The notes under the pieces are model-generated. The model searched no databases. It was not told the origin of the DNA and saw only the letters and a program-made list of their open reading frames with translations. This document shows positions 9,050 to 16,949 of a stretch of 63,835 nt of DNA, in pieces. Made by a program: the position numbers and the translations under genes. This DNA comes from a bacterium. Its GTDB lineage: Bacteria > Bacillota > Clostridia > Lachnospirales > Lachnospiraceae. Each line of letters starts with the position of its first letter. Positions within the stretch are counted from its first letter, which is position 1. Where the stretch lies: NCBI GenBank assembly GCA_030539165.1, contig JAUNSO010000014.1, positions 1 to 63,835 of the forward strand. Reading direction: 5' to 3'.

Positions 9050-10632
9050 GCATGAATCCCTTTCATATATTCTGTCGGAGTCAATCCTGTGGCACGTTTG
9101 AAGACAGCGCTGAAATAATGGGCATCACTATAGCCAACTGCATCCGCCACCTCATAAGTCTTCATACAGGTCATATCAAATAATTGTTTTGCATGATCGA
9201 TCCGCACACGTGTCAGTGCTTCCACAAATGTCTCATGATAATACTCCTTAAAAATCGAACTGAAATAACTGATACTGATGGACAGATAGTCACAGATCAT
9301 CTGCAGGGACAGTTCCTTCTGTGTGTAGTTTTTTTCTATATATTCCATAGCCATGGCGGCCTGTTTCTTAGCGGTGCTGTCGCGGTTACTGTCCAGAGTG
9401 TCAGAAATCCTGATACAAAACAATATCATCTTCTTTTCTGCCTCATGCAGATACTCGCACTCTCCGAGACTTGCCAGCAGTCTGTATTCCTCATGATACA
9501 ATTCGTCGTTGTCCATACCTGGCAGTTCCACGATTTCCATAACAGACAGAATCAGGTTCTGAAACAGCAGTATAATCCTATTTCTGTCCAGACACAGTTC
9601 TCTCATAATATGTACCAGCTCATGAATGTTTTTTTCTATCTCTATATCCAGATGTGCACGGACAGCCAGCATGATTCTTTCCCGCCACTTGGTCATATCC
9701 ACCAGATTTTCACCCAGCGCCTCTTCATTGCAATCATCTCCATAATACAGGAAACAGCTGTCCTGCATCAAAAACCGCTGCCCCATGACCTTCTTGACAT
9801 CGCTGTAAGACGCAGCAATCCTGCATATTCCTTTCTGTTCCGACCCCAGATAGACTGACGCATGTATCCGCAGTTGAGCGAACAGCTTCTCCTGTATCTG
9901 TTCGCAGCAGGTCATAGCTCCATACATAAAGCTATGCTTTTTATTCCCGTAGAATATCATGAATACAGAGCGGTCCATACCCGAAAATACATATCCCTCT
10001 GCCGTTTCCTTCATCATATCTTCAATCATCTGCATGACTGTATCTGAATCAACAGCTTCATCACCCTCTATCACACACTGTGCTACCACATAATAACGCA
10101 GATTGTCTGCGAGCTGAAATGTAAGTGCTCCCTGCTGGCATTCTTCTTCATTCATCCTGCCTGTCAACAGATCCATCAGGAAACGATTTCTTTGTATCGT
10201 TCTGTTCTCCTGCAGTTCTGATTTCATAGCACTCAGTTCCCGTTCTTCCCTGTTCTCTGCATCTAATGTCTTCTTAATATGATTCAGAGTCTCGATCATT
10301 TCTTTTGCCGTAATTGGCTTGATGATATAGGAAAAAACCTGATAGTGCATTGCACGTCTTGCATAATCAAATTCATCATAACAGCTGATGATAATCGTCT
10401 TTGTCTTTGGACAATGCTCATGGATGTATTCTGCCAGTTCCAGACCATCCATATATGGCATGCTGATATCCGTCAGGACAACATCGATCTTCTCTCTTTG
10501 CAGGATCTCTACCGCCTGTCTGCCATTTTCACAGGTTCCGGCCAGCTGATACCCCATATTCGTCCATGGAATACGTGTACTGATAGATTCTCTTATCACA
10601 GATTCATCATCCACTACCAAAACCTGATACAT
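9046..10632 (-). CDS. Response regulator, YesN type (receiver + AraC DNA-binding domain)
   Basis: 528 residues: receiver domain about 1-120 with acidic pair D8/D9 and phospho-acceptor D55 (VLTDISMPYMDG), a long middle region (about 130-420), and a C-terminal AraC/XylS double helix-turn-helix (AMEYIEKNYTQKELSLQMIC ... SYFSSIFKEY ... VGYSDAHYFSAVFKRATG). A GGAGG-type site precedes ATG 10632. Likely activates mmsA and its own operon through the repeated 21-bp-period sites at 6140-6176 and 10766-10802. A 15-bp AU-rich hairpin lies in its own leader. Confidence 0.93.
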   Translation of the reverse strand: MYQVLVVDDESVIRESISTRIPWTNMGYQLAGTCENGRQAVEILQREKIDVVLTDISMPYMDGLELAEYIHEHCPKTKTIIISCYDEFDYARRAMHYQVFSYIIKPITAKEMIETLNHIKKTLDAENREERELSAMKSELQENRTIQRNRFLMDLLTGRMNEEECQQGALTFQLADNLRYYVVAQCVIEGDEAVDSDTVMQMIEDMMKETAEGYVFSGMDRSVFMIFYGNKKHSFMYGAMTCCEQIQEKLFAQLRIHASVYLGSEQKGICRIAASYSDVKKVMGQRFLMQDSCFLYYGDDCNEEALGENLVDMTKWRERIMLAVRAHLDIEIEKNIHELVHIMRELCLDRNRIILLFQNLILSVMEIVELPGMDNDELYHEEYRLLASLGECEYLHEAEKKMILFCIRISDTLDSNRDSTAKKQAAMAMEYIEKNYTQKELSLQMICDYLSISISYFSSIFKEYYHETFVEALTRVRIDHAKQLFDMTCMKTYEVADAVGYSDAHYFSAVFKRATGLTPTEYMKGIHA

Positions 10633-10670
10633 ATCCTGCCTCCTGCATTCATATACATCGCTAAATGTAC

Positions 10671-10708
10671 AAAAAATATCTATAGTACTAAACTACTATA
10701 GATATTTT
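10671..10708 (-). terminator. AU-rich 15-bp hairpin with U tract in the regulator leader
   Basis: Perfect arms AAAATATCTATAGTA (10673-10687) and TACTATAGATATTTT (10694-10708), loop of 6, continuing into six U residues on the minus strand. It may terminate kdgT read-through, but it lies downstream of the proposed regulator promoter and 39 bp before the regulator start, so regulator transcripts must cross it. The stem has only 3 GC pairs, so termination may be partial. Confidence 0.55.
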
Positions 10709-10729
10709 ATGGTGTCAATTTGGCGCGTT

Positions 10730-10758
10730 AGTATATTTTTGTGATCGATTCTATGCTA
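10730..10758 (-). promoter_or_regulatory. Candidate promoter of the YesN-YesM-sensor operon
   Basis: On the minus strand a -10 of TATACT (10730-10735) lies 17 bp from a poor -35 (TAGCAT, 10753-10758). The tandem regulator repeats end 8 bp upstream of the -35. The weak -35 fits activation and autoregulation. Confidence 0.5.
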
Positions 10759-10765
10759 ATCATTT

Positions 10766-10802
10766 GGTATAAAATCTTCCATGAAAGGTGTAATATCTTC
10801 TT
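10766..10802 (-). promoter_or_regulatory. Candidate YesN-type operator upstream of its own gene (two direct repeats, 21-bp period)
   Basis: GGTATAAAATCTTCCA at 10766-10781 and GGTGTAATATCTTCTT at 10787-10802 are direct repeats starting 21 bp apart; the first matches the mmsA site (6140) at 15 of 16 bases. The sites reach almost to the kdgT stop codon at 10805-10807. Confidence 0.68.
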
Positions 10803-10804
10803 TA

Positions 10805-11824
10805 TTATGCCATTCCTTTGTCCGGCTGTTGTCCTGATGCCCGCTTGGTCAGGATCGGGATCAAAAGCGCTGTTACGACCACTGCCGCTGCAATCTGAAC
10901 AGTTGCGGATGCCACATAGGGCTGCCATGCTGCATCTACTGCGCCGATTACGGCCGGTACGGCGACTGCATTGGCTCCGGTTGCACTGGCTGCGACAGCT
11001 GCATAGCCCGGCCGTCTGCCGATCAGCCGGTCACATAAATAGGAAACTCCAAGTCCAAAGGTAAGTGCCACAAATGATAACAAAATGCCGGCTGCTCCAG
11101 CATTCCAGATATCCTTCAGATCAATTCCCGCTCCCAGTGTAAATCCAATAAACGGCAGTAACAATGCCACTCCCGGATCTAAAAACTTTCTCGCATCTGC
11201 ACTGATATTTCCAATGAACATTCCGATGATAATCGGTAATAAGGCCGCCAAAACTGCTATCCATGAGAAAGAGGCCAGACCTGCTGCACCCAGAATCAGA
11301 ATCGGAAAGAATGGTCCGTTGTTGATCGTAATAATCGGCACTGCGGCAGCATCCTTTTCATCCCCATATAGAGACATCAAAGATAAATAAATACTTCCGT
11401 TTGTATTAGAGACAGCACACACAATTGCTAACAGGCTCATCCCCAGCAGCTCTGCAGTCCCCAGCAGTCTGCCCACGATCAATACCGCGATCAATCCGGC
11501 TGCAAACTTGGAAAAAAGCAGGATCCCGCCACGCTTTGCTACTGTCCCGATTTCTTTAAACTGTAATCTGCTGCCCAGGCACACCAGCTGGATTCCCAGT
11601 GCCGTCGCAGCTCCTGCATTGGAGAAGGTGGCGGTCGTATAGGAGCCGATCTCCAGTACCTGTGGGCAGAATGTATGAATCAATGTTCCCAGAAATAAAG
11701 GAATGATCATCAATCCTGCCGGAATTTTCTTGAGGATTTCTTTGATTGATACCTTTGATGGTTCATTCTTTGGTTCTTCCTGCAATTCATTCTGCGGTTT
11801 ATCTTGTATGTCTTCCTGCGTCAT
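10805..11824 (-). CDS. kdgT: 2-keto-3-deoxygluconate permease (KdgT family)
   Basis: 339 residues from ATG 11824. The frame also opens at ATG 11839, but that start has no ribosome site, whereas GGAG lies 9 bases before 11824. After a charged Glu/Pro-rich N-terminus, about ten hydrophobic helices follow (AGLMIIPLFLGTLIHTF, GIQLVCLGSRLQF, ASATGANAVAVPAVIGAVD), as in KdgT proton symporters of unsaturated-uronate degradation. It would import KDG or a related keto-deoxy sugar acid, matching the GH88 and lyase genes to its right. No KDG kinase or aldolase is in the window. It has its own strong promoter and a LacI-type operator immediately upstream. Confidence 0.88.
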   Translation of the reverse strand: MTQEDIQDKPQNELQEEPKNEPSKVSIKEILKKIPAGLMIIPLFLGTLIHTFCPQVLEIGSYTTATFSNAGAATALGIQLVCLGSRLQFKEIGTVAKRGGILLFSKFAAGLIAVLIVGRLLGTAELLGMSLLAIVCAVSNTNGSIYLSLMSLYGDEKDAAAVPIITINNGPFFPILILGAAGLASFSWIAVLAALLPIIIGMFIGNISADARKFLDPGVALLLPFIGFTLGAGIDLKDIWNAGAAGILLSFVALTFGLGVSYLCDRLIGRRPGYAAVAASATGANAVAVPAVIGAVDAAWQPYVASATVQIAAAVVVTALLIPILTKRASGQQPDKGMA

Positions 11825-11840
11825 AGTTGATTTCTCCATC

Positions 11841-11854
11841 GCGAAACGTTTCGC
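11841..11854 (-). promoter_or_regulatory. LacI-type operator at the kdgT transcription start
   Basis: Perfect 14-bp palindrome GCGAAACGTTTCGC, sharing the core GAAACGTTTC with sites at 52944, 58053-58072 and 58182. Its centre is about 8 bp downstream of the expected transcription start, a repressing position. Confidence 0.75.
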
Positions 11855-11862
11855 TCTACCTC

Positions 11863-11891
11863 ATTCTATGACTTGCTTGACGGTCTGTCAA
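11863..11891 (-). promoter_or_regulatory. kdgT promoter, near consensus
   Basis: On the minus strand TTGACA (11886-11891), 17-bp spacer, TAGAAT (11863-11868). The -35 also forms part of an inverted repeat GCTTGAC/GTCAAGC (11875-11881 and 11887-11893), which may be an additional binding site. Confidence 0.8.
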
Positions 11892-11940
11892 GCGATTACT
11901 GCTTGATTTGCCTTGATTTGCCTTTTCTGTACTTTGGCTG

Positions 11941-12738
11941 TCACACCTCTGTCCCGTACACCTCTAGCTGGCTCAGTGCCGGAAACGGTGATGGGTCATC
12001 TGCTTTGATCAGGCGGCAGAGCCGCACCCACTCGATTTGTTTTGCCGGAAACGTGATCTCATGTGCAAGATCCGACTTTTCCAGATCCCATATCAGCTCT
12101 GATCCATCTGAGAACTGAAGCGTTACCTGTGTCCACCAGCTGTCATGAGGAAAGTCCGAGCGTGTATACATACGTGCCTTATCTGCTGTTACCGTACGTC
12201 CGAACTCTACCAGCATCTCTGCATTCACATCCATATTGATGCCCCATGACTCATACGGCCAATCTCCGTGAGAATGATTTTCCCGATTTCCGTTGATTGC
12301 ATTTTTCGCTGCAAATACAGACTCCCCGCGTGTCTCAATATTGGCTGATGCATGTGGATAGCAGCCCCCATTCTCATGGATATCATATCGGTTCAGGCAC
12401 AGATTTCTGTATGTCGCAATTTCCCCGTCTGTAGCTTTGCGTGCATATAGCAGATGCTTGTCACCTGTGAAGCTCTTTGGAGAATAACAGGCCTTCTTCT
12501 CCCCAAACGGCACCGGAAACTCTATGTTATCTGTATTTATGTAAACCAAAGATTCTCCCATTGCATCATCCAGTTGTATTACATAATATCCTTTTTCATC
12601 CACTCGAAAGACGATCCTGTCTCCATCTGTATACTCTGCCGCATAAACCAGACCGACCTCGTCCGTCCCGCTGTTCACTGCTGCAGTCTCCATTCCATTC
12701 TGTCCGTTTTCCATAATTTTAAGTTCCATCTTTGCCAT
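11941..12738 (-). CDS. Discoidin (F5/8 type C)-like carbohydrate-binding protein, cytoplasmic
   Basis: 265 residues from ATG 12738; the site AGAGGGG seven bases upstream overlaps the stop of the preceding gene, so the two are coupled. There is no signal peptide. The N-terminal half is a beta-rich region (VFRVDEKGYYVIQLDDAM). The C-terminal half resembles a discoidin/galactose-binding fold (NAINGNRENHSHGDWPYESW, VEFGRTVTADKARMYTRSDF, WTQVTLQFSDGS, ending LSQLEVYG). Such domains usually bind sugar chains on secreted enzymes, so a stand-alone intracellular copy is odd. It is last in the uronate operon after GH88 and DUF2264 and may be an accessory subunit of one of them. Family assignment is from sequence pattern only. 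Confidence 0.6.
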   Translation of the reverse strand: MAKMELKIMENGQNGMETAAVNSGTDEVGLVYAAEYTDGDRIVFRVDEKGYYVIQLDDAMGESLVYINTDNIEFPVPFGEKKACYSPKSFTGDKHLLYARKATDGEIATYRNLCLNRYDIHENGGCYPHASANIETRGESVFAAKNAINGNRENHSHGDWPYESWGINMDVNAEMLVEFGRTVTADKARMYTRSDFPHDSWWTQVTLQFSDGSELIWDLEKSDLAHEITFPAKQIEWVRLCRLIKADDPSPFPALSQLEVYGTEV

Positions 12739-12751
12739 CCTGACACCCCTC

Positions 12752-14518
12752 TCACTCAACCGCCACACAGATTTCAGTCTGTATCGTCTGCTTTCCCTTC
12801 CTGATCTGGTATTTCACTGCCGGTACTGCTACCTTTGGATAAAGCAGATTCAGATTCGGATCCGCGATTATGATCTCGCCTGTCCCCTGTCCCTCAGCAG
12901 CTTTGACTGCACAGCTCGAGTAGGAATTAAATGCCCTTGTAGCATCGCCATCCACCGCACTGCCGTATCCGACAGGCTCTATGCTTCCTCTGTTTACCGC
13001 AAATCCGCAGTCATACGCCACACAGGATACACTGCTCTTGATTTTATGGATTCTCACATGCCCGTTTTCATTAGGAATGACTGTTGTCTCCACCTCGATT
13101 CCGGGATATGGACTCCATCTTGACCATACACTCTGATCCGTGATTTTACGCTCCTCACAGATTCGTCTCACATATACATAACCGTCAATGAGAAATGCCA
13201 GCATACTATCCGGTGCATTCTCATGTAATTCATACTCTGACTTGGCCATGTTGATGCTGAATCTGCTGTCATAGGCAAACTTGCCGTACTTCGCTACGAT
13301 CTGTCCATGACCGTTCGGGCTGTATACCCCCGGTGTATATGCCGTCGTATGTGTTCCATAGTGCCACATCAGCATATCTGCTGCCGGCATCGCACAGGCA
13401 GTTCCAATCAGCTTTTCCGGATAGGCTACCGCATCAGCCCGCCAAAAAGGATGCTCATTCGGAAGCATCAGAAAGGCAAATGTCTTCATACCCCAATAGG
13501 GAGAACCCGGTGCATTATACCGTTCCGCCATCATCAGATTCGGATAGCCATAGCCGATCGTCAGGATACCATCCCTGTCAAAGATTGGCTTTGCCATCCA
13601 GTTCTGCAGATGGCGTACGATCAGTCCCTTCATGATTTCAAGTGAAAACGGATACACCTCTGCCAACAGACATGCACTGAAAAAGCTGACCTGCGAAAAT
13701 CGATATGTCAGAGAACGCCCAAACGGCAGAGCCTCTCCTGTCTCATCAAACCAATAGATGAACTGCTGTCCGAACACACGAGCTCTTTCCTTATAAAGAT
13801 TTGCACGCACAGAATCATCCTGTTCCATGACTTTGGCATATACAAGACAGTAAAAATGAATGGCAAACGAGATGTAATAATCCTTCTGTCCCGAATCGCC
13901 GTCCTGATACCACCCGTCTCCCAGATAAAATGTCTCCAGCCCCTGCAGATAAGTTTCCAGCATTTCCTCGCTATATGGTCTGCCGACACTTCTCAGTGCA
14001 ATATTGACCAGCACAGCAAATAAAATCCAGTTACATACAGGAAGCGGATGTGCATTGATCTTGAGCAAATAAGCTGCCAGACAATCCTTTTCATGATCAG
14101 ACAACGGATTCCAGATGACCTCCGGTGTAAACAGGATTCCATAGGAAATAGCAGCCATTTCCACAAATCGTTGGTCAAAATCACTGCATTCTCCCCAGTA
14201 TTCCTGATGATTTTCATCCGTTCCCGCGGCCAGCCCTCTGCGATAAAGCTGCTCAAATGCCTCATCAGAGCCTCCGCCTGCCCAAAATGGCACCAGCCCC
14301 CACAAGGGTCTTGAAAATGCCTCCATCCACGTCGCATTCTGGTCATAATGTGCCATCGTCACACCCAGATTCAAACGCGCTCCACCCTCACTGTAATACG
14401 GCTTCAACGGATTCAGTATCTCCAGCATGAAATGTTGAAAATTCTGTTTTGTATGCAATTGATCACTGTTTGGAATTCGCCCGCCCGAATCGAACCTATC
14501 TTGCTCAGATTTCATCAT
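12752..14518 (-). CDS. DUF2264 family protein, probable glycoside hydrolase
   Basis: 588 residues from ATG 14518 (or 14515), chosen because GGAGG lies 8 bases upstream; the frame opens at 14533. It matches the DUF2264 pattern: an N-terminal alpha/alpha-barrel-like region (ARLNLGVTMAHYDQNATWME, RPLWGLVPFWAGGGSDE, RFVEMAAISYGILFTPE, YLGDGWYQDGD) and a C-terminal beta-rich region from about 400. Some DUF2264 proteins have been placed with glucuronidase-type glycosidases (GH154); I treat that as likely but unproved here. No signal peptide, so it would act on imported oligosaccharides. Downstream of GH88, and overlapped by the discoidin-like gene's ribosome site. Confidence 0.72.
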   Translation of the reverse strand: MMKSEQDRFDSGGRIPNSDQLHTKQNFQHFMLEILNPLKPYYSEGGARLNLGVTMAHYDQNATWMEAFSRPLWGLVPFWAGGGSDEAFEQLYRRGLAAGTDENHQEYWGECSDFDQRFVEMAAISYGILFTPEVIWNPLSDHEKDCLAAYLLKINAHPLPVCNWILFAVLVNIALRSVGRPYSEEMLETYLQGLETFYLGDGWYQDGDSGQKDYYISFAIHFYCLVYAKVMEQDDSVRANLYKERARVFGQQFIYWFDETGEALPFGRSLTYRFSQVSFFSACLLAEVYPFSLEIMKGLIVRHLQNWMAKPIFDRDGILTIGYGYPNLMMAERYNAPGSPYWGMKTFAFLMLPNEHPFWRADAVAYPEKLIGTACAMPAADMLMWHYGTHTTAYTPGVYSPNGHGQIVAKYGKFAYDSRFSINMAKSEYELHENAPDSMLAFLIDGYVYVRRICEERKITDQSVWSRWSPYPGIEVETTVIPNENGHVRIHKIKSSVSCVAYDCGFAVNRGSIEPVGYGSAVDGDATRAFNSYSSCAVKAAEGQGTGEIIIADPNLNLLYPKVAVPAVKYQIRKGKQTIQTEICVAVE

Positions 14519-14594
14519 GTTCTCTGCCTCCATTATACCAATTTTTCTTTTTCATATACGGTTTCAGAAATATATATGGTGTTCTTCCAAACTC

Positions 14595-15761
14595 CTACCA
14601 GTATGGCTTCCAGTCCTCATGCAGCCTCATCAATGCTTCCATATAGAAATAATCCCCCCACGAATTACACTCATCCACACCATAATGGTTACATGTATTA
14701 TAAGGAGAATGATTGGAATAAGTGCTATGCAGCACCAGTCCGTTAGAAATCTTGGGATCCTTCACCGCATATCCGTCATACAGAGATTTCATCAGTTTCT
14801 TTGCTGTTTCTGTATAGTATCCGGCATCCTCTGTATCCATGTATTTTGCCATTTCCAGCATACCGCAGGCGGCAATGGATGCACTTGAAGAGTCACGCGG
14901 CTGATCATCCCCATCTGTAAAACACAAATCCCAGAACGGTATCATATCCGCCGGCAAATGCTCCAGAAAATACGCCGTCACCCTCTTAAATAGTGCAATG
15001 TATTCTTTACGCTTTGTATAACGGTAAGCCAGAGCACAGCCATAAATCCCCCACGCCTGTCCTCTCGCCCATGCAGAACCATCCCTATAGCCCTGACAGG
15101 TAGCCCCATGATCCGGCTTTCCAGTCTTCATATCAAAGAAAAAAGTATGCCAGGTAGAGGCATCCTCACGTACCACATTGGCTAGTGCCGTATGAATATG
15201 CTTCTCCGCGATCTCACGATACTTCACATCTCCCGTTTCCTCGCTCGCCCAGTAAAGCAACGGCAGATTCAGCAGACAGTCAATAATCAGCCTGTAGTTC
15301 TCCGGCGCGTCCATCGGACCCCATGCCTGGATAAACTCGCCCACAGGATGATACCGCGTAATCAGCTGATCAGCAGCGGCAATGGCTGCATCTCTGCCCG
15401 CCATGCTCCCCACCAGCTTATAGCCTGCAACACAGGACGGAGAATACAGAAAGCCCATATCATGATGATCCACCGCAATCTTTTTCCCGATTCGCTCCGC
15501 AAATGAATCAATCTGCAGTTCCGCCGCCTCCCGCAAGTCATTCCGATGACTATACTCATAAGCCAGCCAGATCTCCCCCGTCCAAAACCCGGTTGTCCAC
15601 TCCACATTTTCAATCGGCTGATAAAACCCGCCCTCGCTATAAGCATTCTGAAATGCATAAGTAAACGTCCCCAGATTCCGCCTCACCTGCTCCACACAAA
15701 ACTCCAAAGCATCCTCAATCTCCATATCACTAATCCGCATCATCTCACCAACCATACCCAT
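14595..15761 (-). CDS. Unsaturated glucuronyl hydrolase, GH88
   Basis: 388 residues from ATG 15761, which has AGGAAAG six bases upstream; a longer frame to 15866 runs into a repeat element and lacks a ribosome site. It carries the alpha/alpha-barrel GH88 pattern including DHHDMGFLY (D101, matching the family's catalytic Asp) and IIDCLLNLPLLYWA (D161, the second essential Asp), plus WARGQAWGIYG. GH88 enzymes hydrate and release the unsaturated uronate left at the non-reducing end by polysaccharide lyases, in the cytoplasm. Its partner lyase could be the heparinase II/III-type protein at 23170-25113. The product is a route to KDG-type intermediates. Confidence 0.9.
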   Translation of the reverse strand: MGMVGEMMRISDMEIEDALEFCVEQVRRNLGTFTYAFQNAYSEGGFYQPIENVEWTTGFWTGEIWLAYEYSHRNDLREAAELQIDSFAERIGKKIAVDHHDMGFLYSPSCVAGYKLVGSMAGRDAAIAAADQLITRYHPVGEFIQAWGPMDAPENYRLIIDCLLNLPLLYWASEETGDVKYREIAEKHIHTALANVVREDASTWHTFFFDMKTGKPDHGATCQGYRDGSAWARGQAWGIYGCALAYRYTKRKEYIALFKRVTAYFLEHLPADMIPFWDLCFTDGDDQPRDSSSASIAACGMLEMAKYMDTEDAGYYTETAKKLMKSLYDGYAVKDPKISNGLVLHSTYSNHSPYNTCNHYGVDECNSWGDYFYMEALMRLHEDWKPYW

Positions 15762-15795
15762 ATCCCACTTTCCTAAACTAATAACCCATACCTCT

Positions 15796-16081
15796 ACAAT
15801 ACAGCCATACACAACGAGCCCCAGCGAAGCGCCGGGCATCCCCACAACACCTAACCATATCCCCACAATACAGCTCTACACAACGAGCCCCAGCGAAGCG
15901 CCGGGCATCCCCCTCAAATCAGAGTGGGTGTGCGAAGCCGAGGTCAAGCCAAAGGAGCCTGAAAATCACGTAAAAAGTAAGAGCACACCTCTTACTTTTT
16001 ACACGCTTGTGAGTTGAAGGGGACGACGCGTCGAGGCATGAGCACACCCACTCTGATTTGAGGGGGATGCCCGGCGCTTCG
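15796..16081. repeat. Nested repeat/palindrome element (48-bp direct repeats, 40-bp inverted repeats, inner 14-bp hairpin)
   Basis: This non-coding stretch holds three layers. Direct repeats of 48 bp at 15796-15843 and 15865-15912 differ at two or three bases, with a 69-bp period. A perfect 40-bp inverted repeat runs 15894-15933 / 16042-16081. Inside it, GTAAAAAGTAAGAG (15970-15983) and its complement (15989-16002) form a 14-bp hairpin with loop CACAC. The second direct repeat overlaps the left arm, so the shared unit is GCGAAGCGCCGGGCATCCCC. No transposase frame is inside. It lies in the operon between the permease stop (16108) and GH88 start (15761). It could be a MITE-like insertion or a structured RNA. 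Confidence 0.9.
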
Positions 16082-16107
16082 TACACAGCCTAACCCCTAC
16101 AACACTC

Positions 16108-16947
16108 CTACCCCTTAATACCCGACGAAGCCACACCTTCCACAAAATACTTCTGCAAACACAGGAACACGATCAGCACCGGAATCAAAGACAAAATCGA
16201 CCCCGCCATAATCAATCCATAGTCCGAAGAATACTGACTGATAAACATCTTCAGTCCCAGTTGTATCGTCTTTTTCGCCTCCGTCTTTAAATAAATCAAC
16301 GGTCCCAAATAATCATTCCATGTTGCAACAAACGTAAAGATCGTCAAAGTAGACAACGCCGGTTTCGACAACGGCAGCATGATCCTCGCATAGATCTGAT
16401 ACTCATTCATACCGTCAATACGCGCCGCCTCACACAGATCATCCGGAATATCCTCATAAAACTGCTTCATCATAAATACCCCAAATGCCGAAAACGCCTG
16501 CAGGCAGATAATCGCAGTCAGCTTATCATTCAATCCGAACCCACGCATCATGATAAACTGCGGAACCATATAAACCTGCCACGGCATCGCAATCGTTGCA
16601 ATATAAGCCAGAAACAGCCCATTTCTGTATTTAAAATGCAGTTTCGCAAAAGAGTAAGCCGCAAAGCTGCTCGTTAACAGCTGCAGACAGGTTACCACAA
16701 TCGTCAGAAACACTGTATTTTTAACAAATTGAAAAAATGGTATCTTCGTCCAGATCTTCAAATAATTATCCCACTTCGGATCTGCCGGAATGAATACAAA
16801 CGGATCCATCCTAAATACCTCACGATCCGGCTTGATGGCTGCTGAGAACATCCATAAAAACGGAATCAGCATACACGCTGCTATGATAATCAATAGAATA
16901 TAAACTAATGTTTTTGATAAAACTGCTTTTCTCTTAGCTGATTTCAT
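16108..16947 (-). CDS. Carbohydrate ABC transporter permease (MalG/AraQ type)
   Basis: 279 residues, six predicted helices from about residue 13 (LVYILLIIIAACMLIPFLWM). The coupling loop CEAARIDGMNEYQIYARIMLPLSKPALSTL is the EAA motif that docks to the ATPase; the C-terminus ends VEGVASSGIKG as in MalG relatives. It pairs with the permease encoded 3 bp upstream and the lipoprotein at 18128-19492. No dedicated ATPase is present, so it likely uses a shared MsmX-type ATPase encoded elsewhere. Substrate probably an unsaturated or glucuronate-containing oligosaccharide, inferred from neighbours. Confidence 0.9.
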   Translation of the reverse strand: MKSAKRKAVLSKTLVYILLIIIAACMLIPFLWMFSAAIKPDREVFRMDPFVFIPADPKWDNYLKIWTKIPFFQFVKNTVFLTIVVTCLQLLTSSFAAYSFAKLHFKYRNGLFLAYIATIAMPWQVYMVPQFIMMRGFGLNDKLTAIICLQAFSAFGVFMMKQFYEDIPDDLCEAARIDGMNEYQIYARIMLPLSKPALSTLTIFTFVATWNDYLGPLIYLKTEAKKTIQLGLKMFISQYSSDYGLIMAGSILSLIPVLIVFLCLQKYFVEGVASSGIKG

Positions 16948-16949
16948 GA

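Noticed and set aside
9184..9858. Open frame of 224 codons on the plus strand opposite the YesN regulator
   Set aside because: Antisense to a well-supported gene; His/Gln/Phe-rich and without recognisable domains.
11841..11854. CcpA cre site
   Set aside because: The central CG and A/T arms fit, but the TG and CA ends of the cre consensus are replaced by GC; the same GC-type flank recurs at 58053-58072, so another LacI-family regulator is more likely. Not excluded.
15762..15866. N-terminal extension of the GH88 protein to base 15866
   Set aside because: It runs through the direct-repeat element, has no ribosome site, and GH88 similarity begins only after ATG 15761, which has AGGAAAG upstream.
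15796..15912. CRISPR-like repeat arrangement
   Set aside because: There are only two copies of a 48-bp repeat with a 21-bp gap, with no array and no cas genes.
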